NCBI GenBank assembly: GCA_037074765.1 | Contig: JBAMDO010000047.1 | Coordinates: 124,001-188,000 of the forward strand | From: Mansonella perstans | Taxonomy: Eukaryota; Nematoda; Chromadorea; Rhabditida; Onchocercidae | DNA: 64,000 nt | Direction of reading: 5' to 3' | Shown: in pieces, positions 17,199 to 30,266 of the stretch | Layout: each line of letters opens with the position of its first letter | How positions within the stretch are numbered: position 1 is the stretch's first letter | Translations under genes and position numbers: made by a program | Notes under the pieces: model-generated | What the model was told of the DNA's origin: nothing | The model's input: only the letters and a program-made list of their open reading frames with translations | Databases searched by the model: none

Positions 17199-20100
17199 TT
17201 AGCCTTCTTGTTCATCAGTTGCTTTGCTTTTGTGTAGCTCGAATAGTTTTGCAAGCTGAATGTTAAAATCATTTGCACATATATCTAATAACAATTACCG
17301 TAAACTAGATATTTCATTCCTGACAACTTTTTCTTTCAGAGGATGTTTGATTATTAAACAAATAAAGTTGACCCATAACTAAACTTTATGTATAAAATTT
17401 TAAAATCATTGTAGGAAAAAGGAACAAAAATTGCAGGAGCTGCAATGAACTTACTTCCTTGAAATGCTCATGTTCACGTCCGTCTGCAATAAGCCGTCGT
17501 GCAATCTCAACACCTGGACCGGAAATGTTTAACAGCAGCACACCCACGATAACTTTGCCATCAAGATAAAATACAACTCCTTTTTTGATCTCGTCAACCT
17601 ATATATTTAAGTTATGGACACTGTTCCGTTTCTAGAAAAGCATGTAAGAAAAAAAATTATTCGAAAAAAAAAATTAATTAATAAAAAATTAATTCCCTTT
17701 CACAAGCATTTTCATTTAACAGGAAGTCGTATGATTTTAGAGGGGATATACACTATGACACGAACTAAAAATTAAGAACAAAAATAACACTAGTTGTTTG
17801 ACCTTGTCCTTAGTATCTGCCAAAACCGACACTGTTCTTAGTTCTGAATCAATCCTGCCAACTGCTTCTACATAAACACTTGGTGCTAAGATAGAATAAT
17901 ATGAAGATTGATGCCAGTACGGTCTCCTTGCTGAAAAAATCTAGCATTTGCAAAGCTGCCAGTCAACAAAAAACTTACAAATTTAATTCAGAGAAAACAA
18001 CAATCGAAAATATGTAAGACTGCATGAGGAAAAGACAGTACCTCCAGTCATGTTTTCACCAGCGAGACGTCCGGTTATCTGCGCATGTTCCCAATGCTCC
18101 ATTCTTCTTCGGCCAAGTTTAACATCATAAAAGCTACTTGCATCGCCAGCAACCCAAACATTAGACCGAGCACGCAGTTCGGCATCAACTACATAACCAC
18201 CATTCACCTATTATGAAACTGGGTAAACCAATAATAATTAAAAACAAACCACCATTAAACATTTGCTAGTTGAAGCTGAAAGATCAGATAATTCTACTTC
18301 AAAAAAAAAAAAAAAATCGAAAAAAACATACAGGGTCAATTTCCAAGCCGCATGATTTTGCTAAATCCGTATTTGCACATATACCTATTGCCACAACAAT
18401 GTGATCCGTGTTTATAATTTCTGCAACACAAAATCAATTCCCCACTGACCATAATCAACAGGATTGCAACCTACTGTAATATGTATTCATAACACTATAA
18501 GTGGATAAGATTGTATGCCAAAGCCACGTTTTTGGTCGTTAAACTCTTTATTTTTATCTACCTGTGGGTTATTATACCATTAATTTACGTTATCGGGCTT
18601 CTCACTCAAAAACACATAACACCCCCTTTCCATTTTGCTTAAAGCTTACTGAAACGTATACTATACGTAACCAAACAGTTGTAAATTATTTTAATTTGTT
18701 TCAAGAAATAAAAACCATTGTACCTCCTGTTGCTAACTGCAAGCGAAGTTTACCACTTTTATCAACTGTTACACGCTTAAGTTCCTTCTCAGGCATAACG
18801 TTAACGCCACTTTTACGCAGTTCGCTAGTTGTATACTCACTCAAAAACTGTGGTAGAATCTTTGCAACATTGCCTTTTTCTCGGAATATCTAAAATAAAA
18901 AATGATTCCTAAAAGCTTAAGTAAAAAATAAAATGCAGGCAGTAAAATAACTACAAATTATATTCTATTTTGAGTTTCCTATGAATTTACAATCTTTAAA
19001 GTCTCAGCAGAATTGAACTTGATTTTCAGTAATGAAAGATATTTTGGTCAGAATTAGAATAAGTACATAATAATTACACTTTTTTATTTTGAAATAAAGC
19101 GAATACGAAAAAAGAAGCGTAATATTCTTACGTTAGTACTACAACCACCACAATTCTGTAACTTAAGCATACTTTTGTTATTTAACATCACTTACTTGAC
19201 AAATCTGCAATCCGTGTTTACCAAATCGTCGATTTAATGAGTTCGCTAACTCCGAACCCAAGAAACTACCACCAATAATCGTTATAGACTCACTTTTCCG
19301 CACTATTTCATCCAATTTACGAAAATCATCAATCTACAATTAGCAAGTTCATAGCCGAATTTTGAAGGGTAAAAATGTATGTCAAACTAAACAAACCGTT
19401 CGGAAGTATGTCACTTTTTGCTTTACTTCCTCATTGGCAGCATCGAGTACTGGTAACGATTTTGGATAACCTCCTGAAATGTTAATCAGAAAATGAGCCC
19501 TTTGGAAGCAAACAAAAGCATTTAATCGTAGTAAATTTGTTGTGGCTTTTTTTTTTGATCAGCAAGCAGTCATAACAAAAAAAAGAGACAAAATGAGATG
19601 GAAATGAGATTTACGATAAGTAGATATAAACTTCTACCTGTAGCTATAAGACATTTTTGGTACTTCAACGAACGTCCATCATCTAAATAAGCTGTTCGTG
19701 TCGCCAAATCAAGTTTAACAATTCGATGTCCAGTAATTAATGATACACCGCCATGTTCAGCTGATTCAATCTTATCTGGTTCTATGAAGAATCCTGGTGC
19801 TTCAAAATATACATCCCGTTTCTTTCCACTGTAACCTTTATATTCCAGAGTTTCAGCAACCTAAATGAACCAAAGACTTTCCTTAAATATTCCAACATGA
19901 CCAAGCAGCAAAAAAACCATAATTAGATTCTGTAGTAGAAAATAATTACGAACTAACCTCGTCTTCTCCATACCACCATAATTCCTTCGATAATGGAGGT
20001 CGATTGTACGGTAAGTACCTCTCATCACCTATTATCAGCACTTTGGCATCTGCATCCCGAGCCCTGATTGCCAACGCAGCATAATATGACGCTGTACCGG

Positions 20101-22286
20101 AACCTATCAGTAAATAAGGTATTTCTTCGGGTAATTTTTTCGGATCCACTATAATTTCTTTTTCTGATCCTGCCGTAGTTGTCCCTTCTTGCGCAGTAGA
20201 TTTCTCGCTAACTACTGTCGTTTTCTCTTTGACTGAAGCTAGGGAATAAGCAGTAGAAGAATTAACTCTTACATCTTCCTCAACACCAGCGCTTGCTTCC
20301 TAAAAGAATCCTAATTACTTTATGTTCATAGGGCAACACTTTATAAACAGACTAGATCAAATTCCTTTACGAATTAATCCCAGAAAATGTGCTTCATGGA
20401 TAGGAGACTACATCAACAATACGACGGGCAAATTCAAATCCTGCGTTAAATGTTATTCTTCCAAATGTTATTCTGATATCATCTTTGACAAGAATTCAAT
20501 AAATTTCTTAATTTTACCAATAAAATCAAAGTATATTTTGGATTTTTTTCATCTGAATCCGGGAAAATTATGTCACACTCTTGTGAAAATTACCAATGCA
20601 ACCATAGTAAGCCATATTTAAATCTTTATCGATAATTATTCGGCAGTTCCTATTACCTCAAGGTAAAGAAAACAGCAGAATAAGTCGTAAATATAACGTA
20701 AAACTGACATGAAATATAAAGCTATACAGGGAACTGAACCAAATTTCACACCGCAATAAGGAGATATAATTAAATCACATACGCCATATTGAAATGAATG
20801 AAATGTTTCCATAAACACTTATGCAACTAACTAATAGAAGAGAAGTTAAAAGAGCCAATTTTAAAAGCCAATTTCAAGTTATATTCGAGTTAAATGGTAA
20901 GGCGAAAATGTGTTGTTTGAAAAAAGACCCAGATTTCGACATTTTCCGAGACAAAGTCTTCTTAATGCTTTTTATTTTTCAAGGATGAACATAGAGGACA
21001 AAAAGCAGAAGAGCAAAAGAAAGGCTAAAACTGATAAAAAAGTTTCAGGAAACTTGTAATACAGAAGAGACACGTGGAAATTAGCTTTAAAAAACGCGAA
21101 CGAAAAATAAAAAGCAGACTAATTTTTGACCTTTTCACTACTATCAATAGTCAGTGCTGCATCCGCCGCAGCAACCGTTGCCAATGTTTTGCTACCACTT
21201 GAACTGCTATCACTTGATGATCCCGCAGAATTTTTGCTCTTATGCCGTTCTCGATATGACTTCACTGGTGCTCGTGAATTGAATGGCCAAATATCTTCGA
21301 TAAAAAAAACCTAAAATCACTATTACTAAAATTTTATGATAGAAAAACTTCCGAATATTTGCTGCTCATTATAACAACTAATAATTCATTCTACCTGCTC
21401 TTGTCAACAGTTAATCTGATCAAAGGATTGCAGTAGCAATCGATGATGACGCTGTAAGAATTACTTTTTAAATTCTTCCAGATAAAGAATGTTAAAAGAT
21501 ATGAAGAAATTAAGTTCAAGGCAAAACTAACCCAATAGCAGGTTGCAGCAAAAAGTATTAGGGACCCATAGAAATACAAATTGAAGGTAGGCATAAAATC
21601 TTTCTTCGCTTCTTCAAATTTTTTAAATGGGATTGGAATGTCATCATGAGTGGTAGGAGGACCAGGATTAATATGACGCCAATCTTCCATTTTTATTTTA
21701 GCCTGCAAACATTAAAGTGAGAATTAATATCTTACAGTAAAGGTATGATTATAAATTGCACAAATAATGTAAAATAAAATCTTCCACAAATATACTCAAG
21801 AGAAACACAGAAAGTTCCAGGCTGAAAGCGTAACAGGGCTGAAAATGTTGAACCAACTGTCAAAAACAAAACCACAACTTTCTACGCTATTGATAGTAAC
21901 ATATCCCAGTTAAAAAGTGAAAATTGAAAAATATGTGTTTGATTTTGAAAATATTTGTTGCAATTTAACAATTAACATAAATTAAACTTGCAATCACATA
22001 GTAATTTACAATTATGCCATTAAATCATACAAAAACATAATATTTCCATTTATACAATTATAGTATAAATCTTTGGAAGTAAATGATAAAATAATAAAGT
22101 ATAAAGTAAATATTGACGAACCAATTTTTGCAATCCTGGTGGTAACGTACTTGTTTTATCATCATCTGATGTCGTACCTTTGCTACTACAGCATCTTAAC
22201 ATTGTACTATTTACAGGATTAAATGTCTGTACAAGTTTGAGACGATGTAATTGAGATCTAATCGAATGAATTCGTTGCAGCATCAT
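17199..22286 (-). CDS. wah-1: Apoptosis-inducing factor, mitochondrial (AIFM1/WAH-1)
   Basis: FAD- and NADH-binding oxidoreductase anchored in the mitochondrial inner membrane. It supports respiratory-complex assembly and can move to the nucleus in cell death. Thirteen exons keep phase: 22122-22286, 21532-21702, 21131-21310, 19958-20299, 19638-19860, 19397-19473, 19196-19333, 18724-18889, 18332-18420, 18042-18207, 17803-17930, 17455-17598 and 17199-17255, giving about 681 residues. The basic N terminus ([20 protein letters not shown]) looks like a mitochondrial presequence, with a hydrophobic span near 96-116. The FAD motif [13 protein letters not shown] starts near 235, the NAD motif [12 protein letters not shown] near 404, and the second FAD contact is [19 protein letters not shown] near 534. 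The C-terminal domain has [11 protein letters not shown] and [16 protein letters not shown], as in AIF. Several donors are weak (GTTCGT, GTTAGT, GTCAAA). Without splicing at 21130 the frame stops after three codons. Joining of the first three exons to the AIF body rests on phase and on the overall AIF layout. Confidence 0.93.
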
Positions 22287-23566
22287 ATAAATCCGTTCGT
22301 TGTAACACCATGCACTGAATACTTAAACGAAATTCTGCAATCATGCAACAAGTATCTTGCAAAATTTGCGGATTTTACGTGAAAATTATAACTTCCTTGA
22401 CCTTGTTTTTTTCACGTACACGTACATCTTAATTACTCCATAAAAAATATCCCCTCATTCAAGAACACACGTATATATATGTTTTCATATTCTTACCATG
22501 TCCACACGTATAAAAGTGCTTTTTCTACGCAAATGCTAATGCTATTTTTGACATCACTGAATCGTGATTTGAGAGTATTCCGTATGTGAGGAAAGAAGTA
22601 AACTGCAGCTCAAAATTCCAAGTATAAATTGACGTAATCTATATTTGTGTCACGTAAACCTATGAACTAATGAGTAACAATGAGCAAGGAAGGTTTAAAA
22701 AAAATTTCACCCAAATAAACTTAACAATCCATTTTCTACATTTTCCTTTAGGTAATTCTGGATGAATCCATGTGAAGATAGGTTAACCATACATACGAAT
22801 ACAAAGACGTGCATACTAACAAAATGAAGTATATTAGAACTCGTGCATACTAATAAAATGAAGTATACTAGGACTCGTGCATACTAATAAAATGAAATAT
22901 ACTAGGACTCGTGCATACCAATAAAATGAAGTATACTAGGACTTCTGTATCTAATCATCCTTGAAGAGATTGCACAACTACTCGCAATCCTTTATACTGT
23001 GATAACATTAAGATATGCACGAAACAAGATACTTCTTCCATCTTACGCTGTTTGAATTAAGAGCAATAGAAATTGAAAAACTTGACAAAACCACTTTGCT
23101 CGATAAGCCTATTAGTTTGTAAACTTTCACCGTTGTTGTAATTATGTTAATAGACAAGTGAACAATTTTACAAATTACAGATACGTATTTCTACAAAATC
23201 TTTCAAAAAATTGAAAACGTTATTTCATTTCAGTTTAATGAAAGGTATCCAGAATTTCAAGTTAGAGATGGACCTTTTGGTCAATTGTGATTATATAGCT
23301 ATCACAAATTAGAATGATGCTAAGTCTTAATTCCGGAAAATAGACAAGCTTTATCGATGGAAAAGAGGTTTAGTACAACGGAAATGGTAAAATATTTAAA
23401 ATAATACATTTCAAAACAACGAAAGTGTACGGCAATAGTTGAATAGTAAACTTGTTCGCTTGGAACATATGCGATTAAAAATATTTATTTTCATTAGACT
23501 TAAAAAATATAAAAAAAACAACGAAAAAAAATATCATTTACATGGTGCAAAAACAAGTTACAAATA
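22287..23566. other. Gap between AIF and the PEBP gene
   Basis: About 1.3 kb holding the 5' side of AIF and the 3' side of the PEBP gene. Apart from the minisatellite at 22815-22945 I see nothing gene-like. Confidence 0.55.
22815..22945. repeat. 34 bp minisatellite, about four copies
   Basis: Copies of CGTGCATACTAATAAAATGA followed by AGTATACTAGGACT. It lies about 0.5 kb upstream of the AIF start codon. Confidence 0.92.
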
Positions 23567-24874
23567 TCATTCGCTGAGCTGCTCGTATAGTTTAGGAACA
23601 TAGTTATCGTATTCAGCCTGAAATTCAGAAAAAGTATTTCTTCCTAATTTTAATTTCATTCTTTTGCTCTTAAAAATGTACTAAAATTCTAAAGCTTACC
23701 AGTACTCTAAAAAGGTGAATCAAATTTTACAAGATTTAAAAATAACCTGAAAGAAGTTCCCAGCAATTGGATTTCCCAACTTGTGTTTCTTTGCAAACTT
23801 CGTGATTTTGAAATTCCCGCGATTCGCGCCCGATCTGTTAGTGAGATGTCCATGTTCGGTATCTGCGATTTTTGCAGGCTGTTTGTAAACCAAGAACACA
23901 TAGCGGTGAAGTCCTATAAATAAGGTAAATATTAGTTTACCGTTTTGGAAAATATTTCATTGAGAGATTATTGATTCCGGCATATTTGTTGCTGTTTACC
24001 TGGAGCATATTTTCATGGAAGTAAAAAATTTTCATCATTACCTGTGCCTCTTGGCGGACCTGCTCCAACATATTCGGAAAGCACATCACCCTTACTAATT
24101 TCCTGCCCAGGAATATTAGCCACCAACCTTAAAAATAAATTTATCTTTTCTCTTTTTGAACAATTTTTTTAATATTGCTAACTTGTCATTGAAAATTTAG
24201 AATGATTGAGCAATCATATACCAGTGGTGCCATTCTCTGTGCGTAGGTTTCTCTCGAGATGGAGCGTCCGGATCTAAAAATATCAATTCGATTTGCAATA
24301 GCAACAATTAAAATTAATAACAGCAGTTGAAATGGCTATATACCAGTCATAACAAGTGTGTACAGGTCTTTAGCATTCGCTTCCCACGATACTTTCGGTT
24401 CATCCTTCACCTGTGTTGGTGTAAGTTCATTGCCCAGATTCACCTAAATATTTCCAGATACTATCATTTCTCATTTTTATGAGATAATTAGCATCATAAA
24501 TATGACGCAATTTGGAAAGCAAGTTTATTCTGAGTTGCTACAATTTACTATCGAGTCTTTTGGAATCTCATTTTAAGGGTTTTTGAAATCCCTCACCTAT
24601 TGCTAGAAATTTAGAAAATAAAAAAGTTTAATATTTCAAATCATCTTTTTCATGAATAAGGTAGAGATGATACAATTATTAAATAATTACTCTAGTGTGA
24701 TTTGTCGATCACTAAAAATATATTCAATCAATGCACCTCCATGTACTTGTCATATATTCTTCAGGAACTTACCTTAACGCCACTGCTGTAATCAACATTG
24801 ATCACTTTTGTAGGAGCCGTTGATACAACGTCCGGTACAACTTTATGCTTTTTAAATGCTTCCTCCACTACCAT
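23567..24874 (-). CDS. Phosphatidylethanolamine-binding protein, Ov-16 type
   Basis: PEBP-fold protein of about 185 residues, closely related to the filarial Ov-16 antigen. Members bind phospholipid head groups and often act as kinase or protease inhibitors; in filariae they are exposed or secreted. Six exons keep phase: 24773-24874, 24344-24443, 24222-24273, 24042-24127, 23747-23913 and 23567-23617. The start [17 protein letters not shown] follows a TTACAG acceptor, a likely spliced-leader site. The diagnostic PEBP motifs are present: [20 protein letters not shown], the ligand-pocket [18 protein letters not shown], and [20 protein letters not shown]. The C terminus reads [20 protein letters not shown]. 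There is no cleavable signal peptide, which is usual for this family, so any export would be non-classical. Confidence 0.95.
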
Positions 24875-25281
24875 ATTTCCTCTGTAATTAATGCTATTGT
24901 ACGTGCTACTATATCTTTTTTCAACTGACCTTTTTCTAGATGCTTCAACTCATTTCTCTTTAAAATTCCACTATTCAACGTCGAAATTAACAGTTAATAT
25001 CAATCACTTTTGGAACTTCAGTTCAGAAGTACCATTAATTCCAGTTCGTTTTTCGTAATAAAAAATTTCTAAACCAAATATACCCATAATTACTAATTAT
25101 AATGCAGAAAACAATTACAAAAACAAAAATAAAACGAAGAATAGAATAAATGAAAAATGCTTATTAGCAAATGTTAATTAAAAAAAGTAATAGACAATAT
25201 CGATTACAAATGATAATCAAAAACAAAATATTGATTATCACAATAATTCCCATTAAATATCACCAAAGATACGATAACTAG

Positions 25282-25308
25282 ACGATACAACACAGTGTGT
25301 TGTATCGT
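25282..25308. other. 27 bp perfect palindrome (13 bp arms, 1 nt centre)
   Basis: The arms ACGATACAACACA and TGTGTTGTATCGT are exact reverse complements around a single G at 25295. It lies about 410 bp upstream of the PEBP start codon. It could be a dimeric protein-binding site or a chance or replication-derived palindrome. Confidence 0.75.
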
Positions 25309-25494
25309 TCTTATCTAATAATTCTCTGCTAAATAAACTTGCCTCTAACTAATTAAATAAGTAATTTCACCCGATGTTGTTTGGTTATTAATGTTATTTG
25401 ATTAGCAAACAACACAAACTTTTCAGGTCAAATAAATGTAAATGACAGAGGTGTTTTTTAAGCAAATATTAAGTAAAAAAATTAAAAAAAATTA

Positions 25495-25600
25495 AGTAAG
25501 AAAGCAAGAAAGTAATAAGTAAGAAAGTAAGAAAGTAAATTAAGTAAGAAAGTAAGTTAAGTAAGAAAGTAAGTTAAGTAGGAAAGTAAAAAAGTAATTA
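25495..25600. repeat. AAGTAAGAAAGT simple tandem repeat
   Basis: Purine-rich array of AAGTAAGAAAGTAAGTT-like units. It is non-coding and lies upstream of the PEBP gene. Confidence 0.88.
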
Positions 25601-26734
25601 ATTGTCGTAATTTATTTAATAAAATCAATATGAGATGTATATTTACAAAAATGTGATCGATATGATACACAAAAACTCACTCTTCTGCAGTTATTTGATG
25701 AAATGTTACACTGATCACTACAAGCAAATAATAATATATTATCTTGCACATTATTTCCATATAATAAAAAAATCCTGAACAAAAGCCAATCCTGAACAAA
25801 TCGATAATTTTCCAAATGTATTAAATGAATCATTGCATTCAACCTCTCAGGTCATTCCCACAGATAGTCAAATTATTCCAGGTATTACTACTTAGGTAAA
25901 GGTATCTGAAATCAAATTATTCCAGGTACTACTACTACTACAGTATTAGATAAAGGTCATGAGGGAGGTTGATATGATTGATATTAGTAGAAAAGGTCAT
26001 CTATGAGCTAAACAACTAATATTTCTCGTTAGTTTATTTGTTATAAAATAAGATTCAAACGTTATATATAATCACTAACAAAGACCCGGTTGCTCTAATT
26101 AATTAATATGAAGAAATTATATCATTGCCTATTTTTCCCAAAACTTGTTTTTATAAAAATCTCTTTGATAACATTTTCAAACAATTCGTTTCACCTTATT
26201 ACTTCCAATCACAACAAATTTGTAAATTCATTTTGCAGTACTACCAAGTACCAGGCAAATCTGCGTCTTTGTTAACATCTTGCGACATATTATCATTCTA
26301 TTATCAGTGAAATTATCACAAATCAATAAGAATAAAGAAAAGGAAAAAGAATTAGGTTTACCTTTGCTTACAATAATCGAAGAGAATTTTTCATTTATAA
26401 AATCTTATTTACTGAAATATAAACAATTTTTTGAATGCTTCAAACTAAAAGTTATCCTTTTTAAAGATATGAAATTTCTTCTTTATTTCACTCTTTATCT
26501 TTTTCCTAAAAAAACTATCTCATCTCATTTCCTGTAAACTGAAAATCACGTAGCCATCCTAGAATCGAGCAAAACTAATTAAAATTAAACTAAAAATTTA
26601 ATCATAGAGGACAGGCCCGACCATATTTACCAAGAGAAAGCCTGAGCTATGTATATAGCTATATCCCTATTTATCTTCACACTATTCACTTACTTGTTGG
26701 TTAATAAAACAAAAAGGAAAAATACACACAAATA

Positions 26735-26850
26735 ATACTGTCCACTAAAAGTCCAGCCTAAAAGTCCAGGCTATATCCTGTAATCTCCTTAAAAGCCCAG
26801 ACTATGTCTTATAATTACCCTAAAAGCCTAGACTATGTCCTGTAATCTCC
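26735..26850. repeat. Degenerate tandem repeat, AAAAGTCCAGGCTATGTCCT type
   Basis: Three or four diverged copies containing CTAAAAGTCCAG, then ACTATGTCCTGTAATCTCC, in non-coding DNA. Confidence 0.75.
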
Positions 26851-27227
26851 ATACTATTCATAAATCATACACTATTCATTAAAATTCATTAATTAAAATT
26901 TGGGATATTTAAAAAAATTCCTTTTTACAATAATAACATATCAGCCAATTTGAATGGTTTGCATGAACTAAAGGCCAAGGCCAAAATGCTAGTGTCAAAC
27001 AGAGCCTTAATTTTTTTCATAAAAGATAACCTAAGTATGCAAATTATAATTATTTTAAGAAAAGGTAAAACTACAATTTAATCGTTACAAAATTAACTTA
27101 CCACCGTTTACGTGTGACAACCACTTCCGTAGTGACAAAATGACATTCAATTAAATAAGTGAGACAACAAAATTTGGTCACAAATTAATCTACAGTTACT
27201 CTAACAGACAGAGAAAGGTGAATAATA

Positions 27228-27358
27228 TTCCGGTATTTTAGATTTAGATAAATCAATCAAAAAATTTATTTCAGATTTAAATAAATTAATCAAAAAATTT
27301 ATTTCAGATTTAGATAAATTAATCAAAAAATTTATTTCAGATTTAGATAAATTAATCA
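27228..27358. repeat. 33 bp minisatellite, about four copies
   Basis: Unit TTTAGATAAATTAATCAAAA followed by AATTTATTTCAGA. The unit length is a multiple of three, so the minus strand stays open as an 11-residue repeat (NLSKSEINFLI). The surrounding frame has no recognisable start context or splice structure, so I treat it as a minisatellite. Confidence 0.9.
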
Positions 27359-29036
27359 TTTCAGGTCTTTTCGTTCCAAACAACTTAAACACTTCAATTA
27401 TAATTTAATTCTAATTTTAACTCTATTAAAGATAATAGAATGCTTATTTTTTATACTGTATGAACTGAACTGATCCTATAAAATACAATTTCAAAAGTAT
27501 CATTTAAAAAAATGGTACCTTAGCCAGCTACTAAATTTTTGCTGTGTTACAAATGTAATAGCACTGGGCGATTGATATGATAAAGAAGTGATATTGAAAT
27601 GACAAGGTTTGAAGAAAGCGACCGCTCGAGCAAATAACATTCAGTTAAAGTTATTTGTTTATAACTTTGATAAAATGGAAACGAGAAGAGTTGATAAGGC
27701 AGTGTGCCTCTGTATGTTTTGCTTTCCACCAAAACTTAATTGGTCTAAATTAAATAACATAAACAAGCCGCAATGACAAAACAACAAATATAGTGTAATA
27801 TATTACTATATATATTATTTATCTCATCTTTTATTAATTTATGCATAATTCTAAACATCCTTTTAGGTTATGTCCTAAAATTGGACATAATTTCCAGTTT
27901 TAACGTTGTTGTCCTATTTAATAGCGATTTAGGATGATCCATATACTATACACATGCCTACGATATAATTTTTGATTGCGATCAAATTTCGATATTAGAG
28001 TAATGCTATAAGAGCAGCAGCTGATTTAAGTCATATAAAAATATTCAATTCGAAAAATGCCCTTTATTAAATAAATAACGACATTTGATGTGAACAATCA
28101 AATATACAATATATATGACGGTTAGAATAATAAACAATTTATTTCAATCAATATTACAACTTTGAATTTAATTAATTTTTCCGATCAATATTTGATATTT
28201 GATAAGATTTGGATGAGACTTTTGATAAGAATTTCAAATAAATTAATCAACTAAAATCTATACATAGACCAAATTTAGCTAGAACAAATACAAAAATTAG
28301 TGCAAAAAAAGAATATGACATATGAAATTGAATATAACCTATTGAAAACTATCTTGAAATAATCTTATCGTATGAACGATAGTTAAATAGATAGGTGTAT
28401 ACAAAAATGAACTAAATTCGAAAAAAATTATAATCGAAATTAATTGAAATTATTAATTAGATAGAATTGCCGCGTTGCTTTGTATAGAAATCTGTTGTAT
28501 TATTAGCAAGTTACATTTCATCTCGATTATCCTCAACCATTCTGAAATTAGGAATCAATTATGAATGATACATTCCTAGTCTCAGGTATTCTGCACTGAG
28601 AAATCATAAAAATAAAAGGAAAAAAACTAAATATCTTTATAAATGCATCATAATATCAGCTTATTTCAAATGACTTGCATGAAGACTAAAAGTTGAAATT
28701 TAATTTTTACACCAAGATGAATAAGGGTGTAAAATTAAAATATGGCTATTTTGAATTAAAGGAGTGTAAAACTACAATTTTGATCAAGTCTATAAAAATT
28801 AAATATCTTGAAAAATAAAATTAAACGAAAAAAAATTAAATACCTTTCAAATGCGATATGATTAGCATAATACATTACACTAGCAGTCTTTCATTCTTGC
28901 AGAATCAGCATCGATGGCATTAAATCCAGTAGTTACTTCACATGCAGAAAATCATACTTTCTTAATTTGATCCAGAAAATGGCTATATATAATATTTTAC
29001 TTCGAAATATCACTGTCAGGATAATGGGCACTACTA

Positions 29037-29170
29037 AAGGCTAAATCTGCTAATAGTTAGTTCTAGGCCTGCTAATAGTTAGTTATAGGTCCTGCTAATA
29101 GTTAGTTTTAGGTCCTGTTAATAATTAGTTCTAGGCCTTGCTAATAGTTAGTTCTAGGCCCTGCTAAAAA
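29037..29170. repeat. About 23 bp minisatellite, five to six copies
   Basis: Copies of GCTAATAGTTAGTTCTAGGC with one to three extra bases (C/CT) per unit, in non-coding DNA. Confidence 0.9.
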
Positions 29171-30266
29171 TAGTCAAAGTGTTATGGCATCTAACTGAAG
29201 CAATTTATAGCACAATATTGTCGTCCAATCTACCTCTTTCTTCTTCATCAATCCATCTTTGATTGCAAGGATTGCAGAAAGATATTTAGGATGTGATTAA
29301 TTAAATGTACAATTAACAGTAAAATTAAAGAAAAAGCAGTAAACTATTAGCCATTAATTAGATGTCAAAAAAAAAAACTATTAACTATTAATTAGTCCAA
29401 AAAAAAAATATAATATTTGCCTTTAGCAAAGTATCAGTGATAGAAAATATTTTTAGCTTTATTTCTGCTTTCCGGAAAGTTGTATAATGCAAAAAATTCT
29501 GGAAATGATAAAATAAAATACGTGTACAAAAAAAAAAATAAAATAAAATACGTGTAACCCGCAACTGACATGCTTGTTTATCTTAAACAAATAAACAAGA
29601 AATTTAGTAGTGTTGATTTCAACTATTTGATGAAATACATTAGCATAGGGTGTAATGCTGATTGTAATCTTCTTCATATTACAATGTAAGTTACGAACAA
29701 GTGAGTGTTATTGAATAAATACAATTTTTCAAAAAAAAAAAAAATAAAATTGATACAACTTCCTAAGCTCAAAACTTCTTGGTGTAAAAGAATTATGCTG
29801 ATTTGTATGGGAAATTTAAAGCAAACAAGCTAGATGATAAACAAAATAACGGCTTCAATGAAATATGAAATCGTTTCAATCTTTACTGATATGAGCTGAT
29901 AAAGAGATAATAAAAGAGAACATATAAGATGACAAGGTTTTCAAATGCCTATTTAAAAATACTTCCTGGATCAATTTATAGAAGAAGCAGATGTCACTAA
30001 CGGTGAAATTCAGTTCCCACATATAGCTCCTTTAAGAATCTGAAACAGAGAGGAATAACAAACTAATGTTTTATGGATCATGTATTTATGAAGTCAAGAA
30101 TTAAACGAAATATTAGTTTGATACGAATTCTTATTGAATATTTTTGACCGAAAGTGACATACCACCCTGTAAAGAAATCATACAATATGACAATTATTTT
30201 TTCGCCAATTAATAGCAATGACTGGTGGACTTATTTATAGCATGAGTTATACGATAACAGTAATAT

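Larger units (their letters stand above)
24875..30266. other. 5.4 kb gene-poor region
   Basis: No exon can be supported on either strand; open frames are short and AT-driven. It holds the PEBP upstream flank, a perfect palindrome at 25282-25308, tandem repeats at 25495-25600, 26735-26850, 27228-27358 and 29037-29170, and the 3' flank of the TMEM272-like gene. Confidence 0.55.

Noticed and set aside
21131..22286. First three AIF exons as a separate small gene
   Set aside because: Not excluded, but phases join exactly to the AIF body, and presequence plus membrane span plus linker is the expected AIF layout; kept as a finding.
26125..26537. Two overlapping plus-strand frames of 61 and 85 codons
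   Set aside because: AT-rich, with no motif, splice partner or start context; expected by chance at this base composition.
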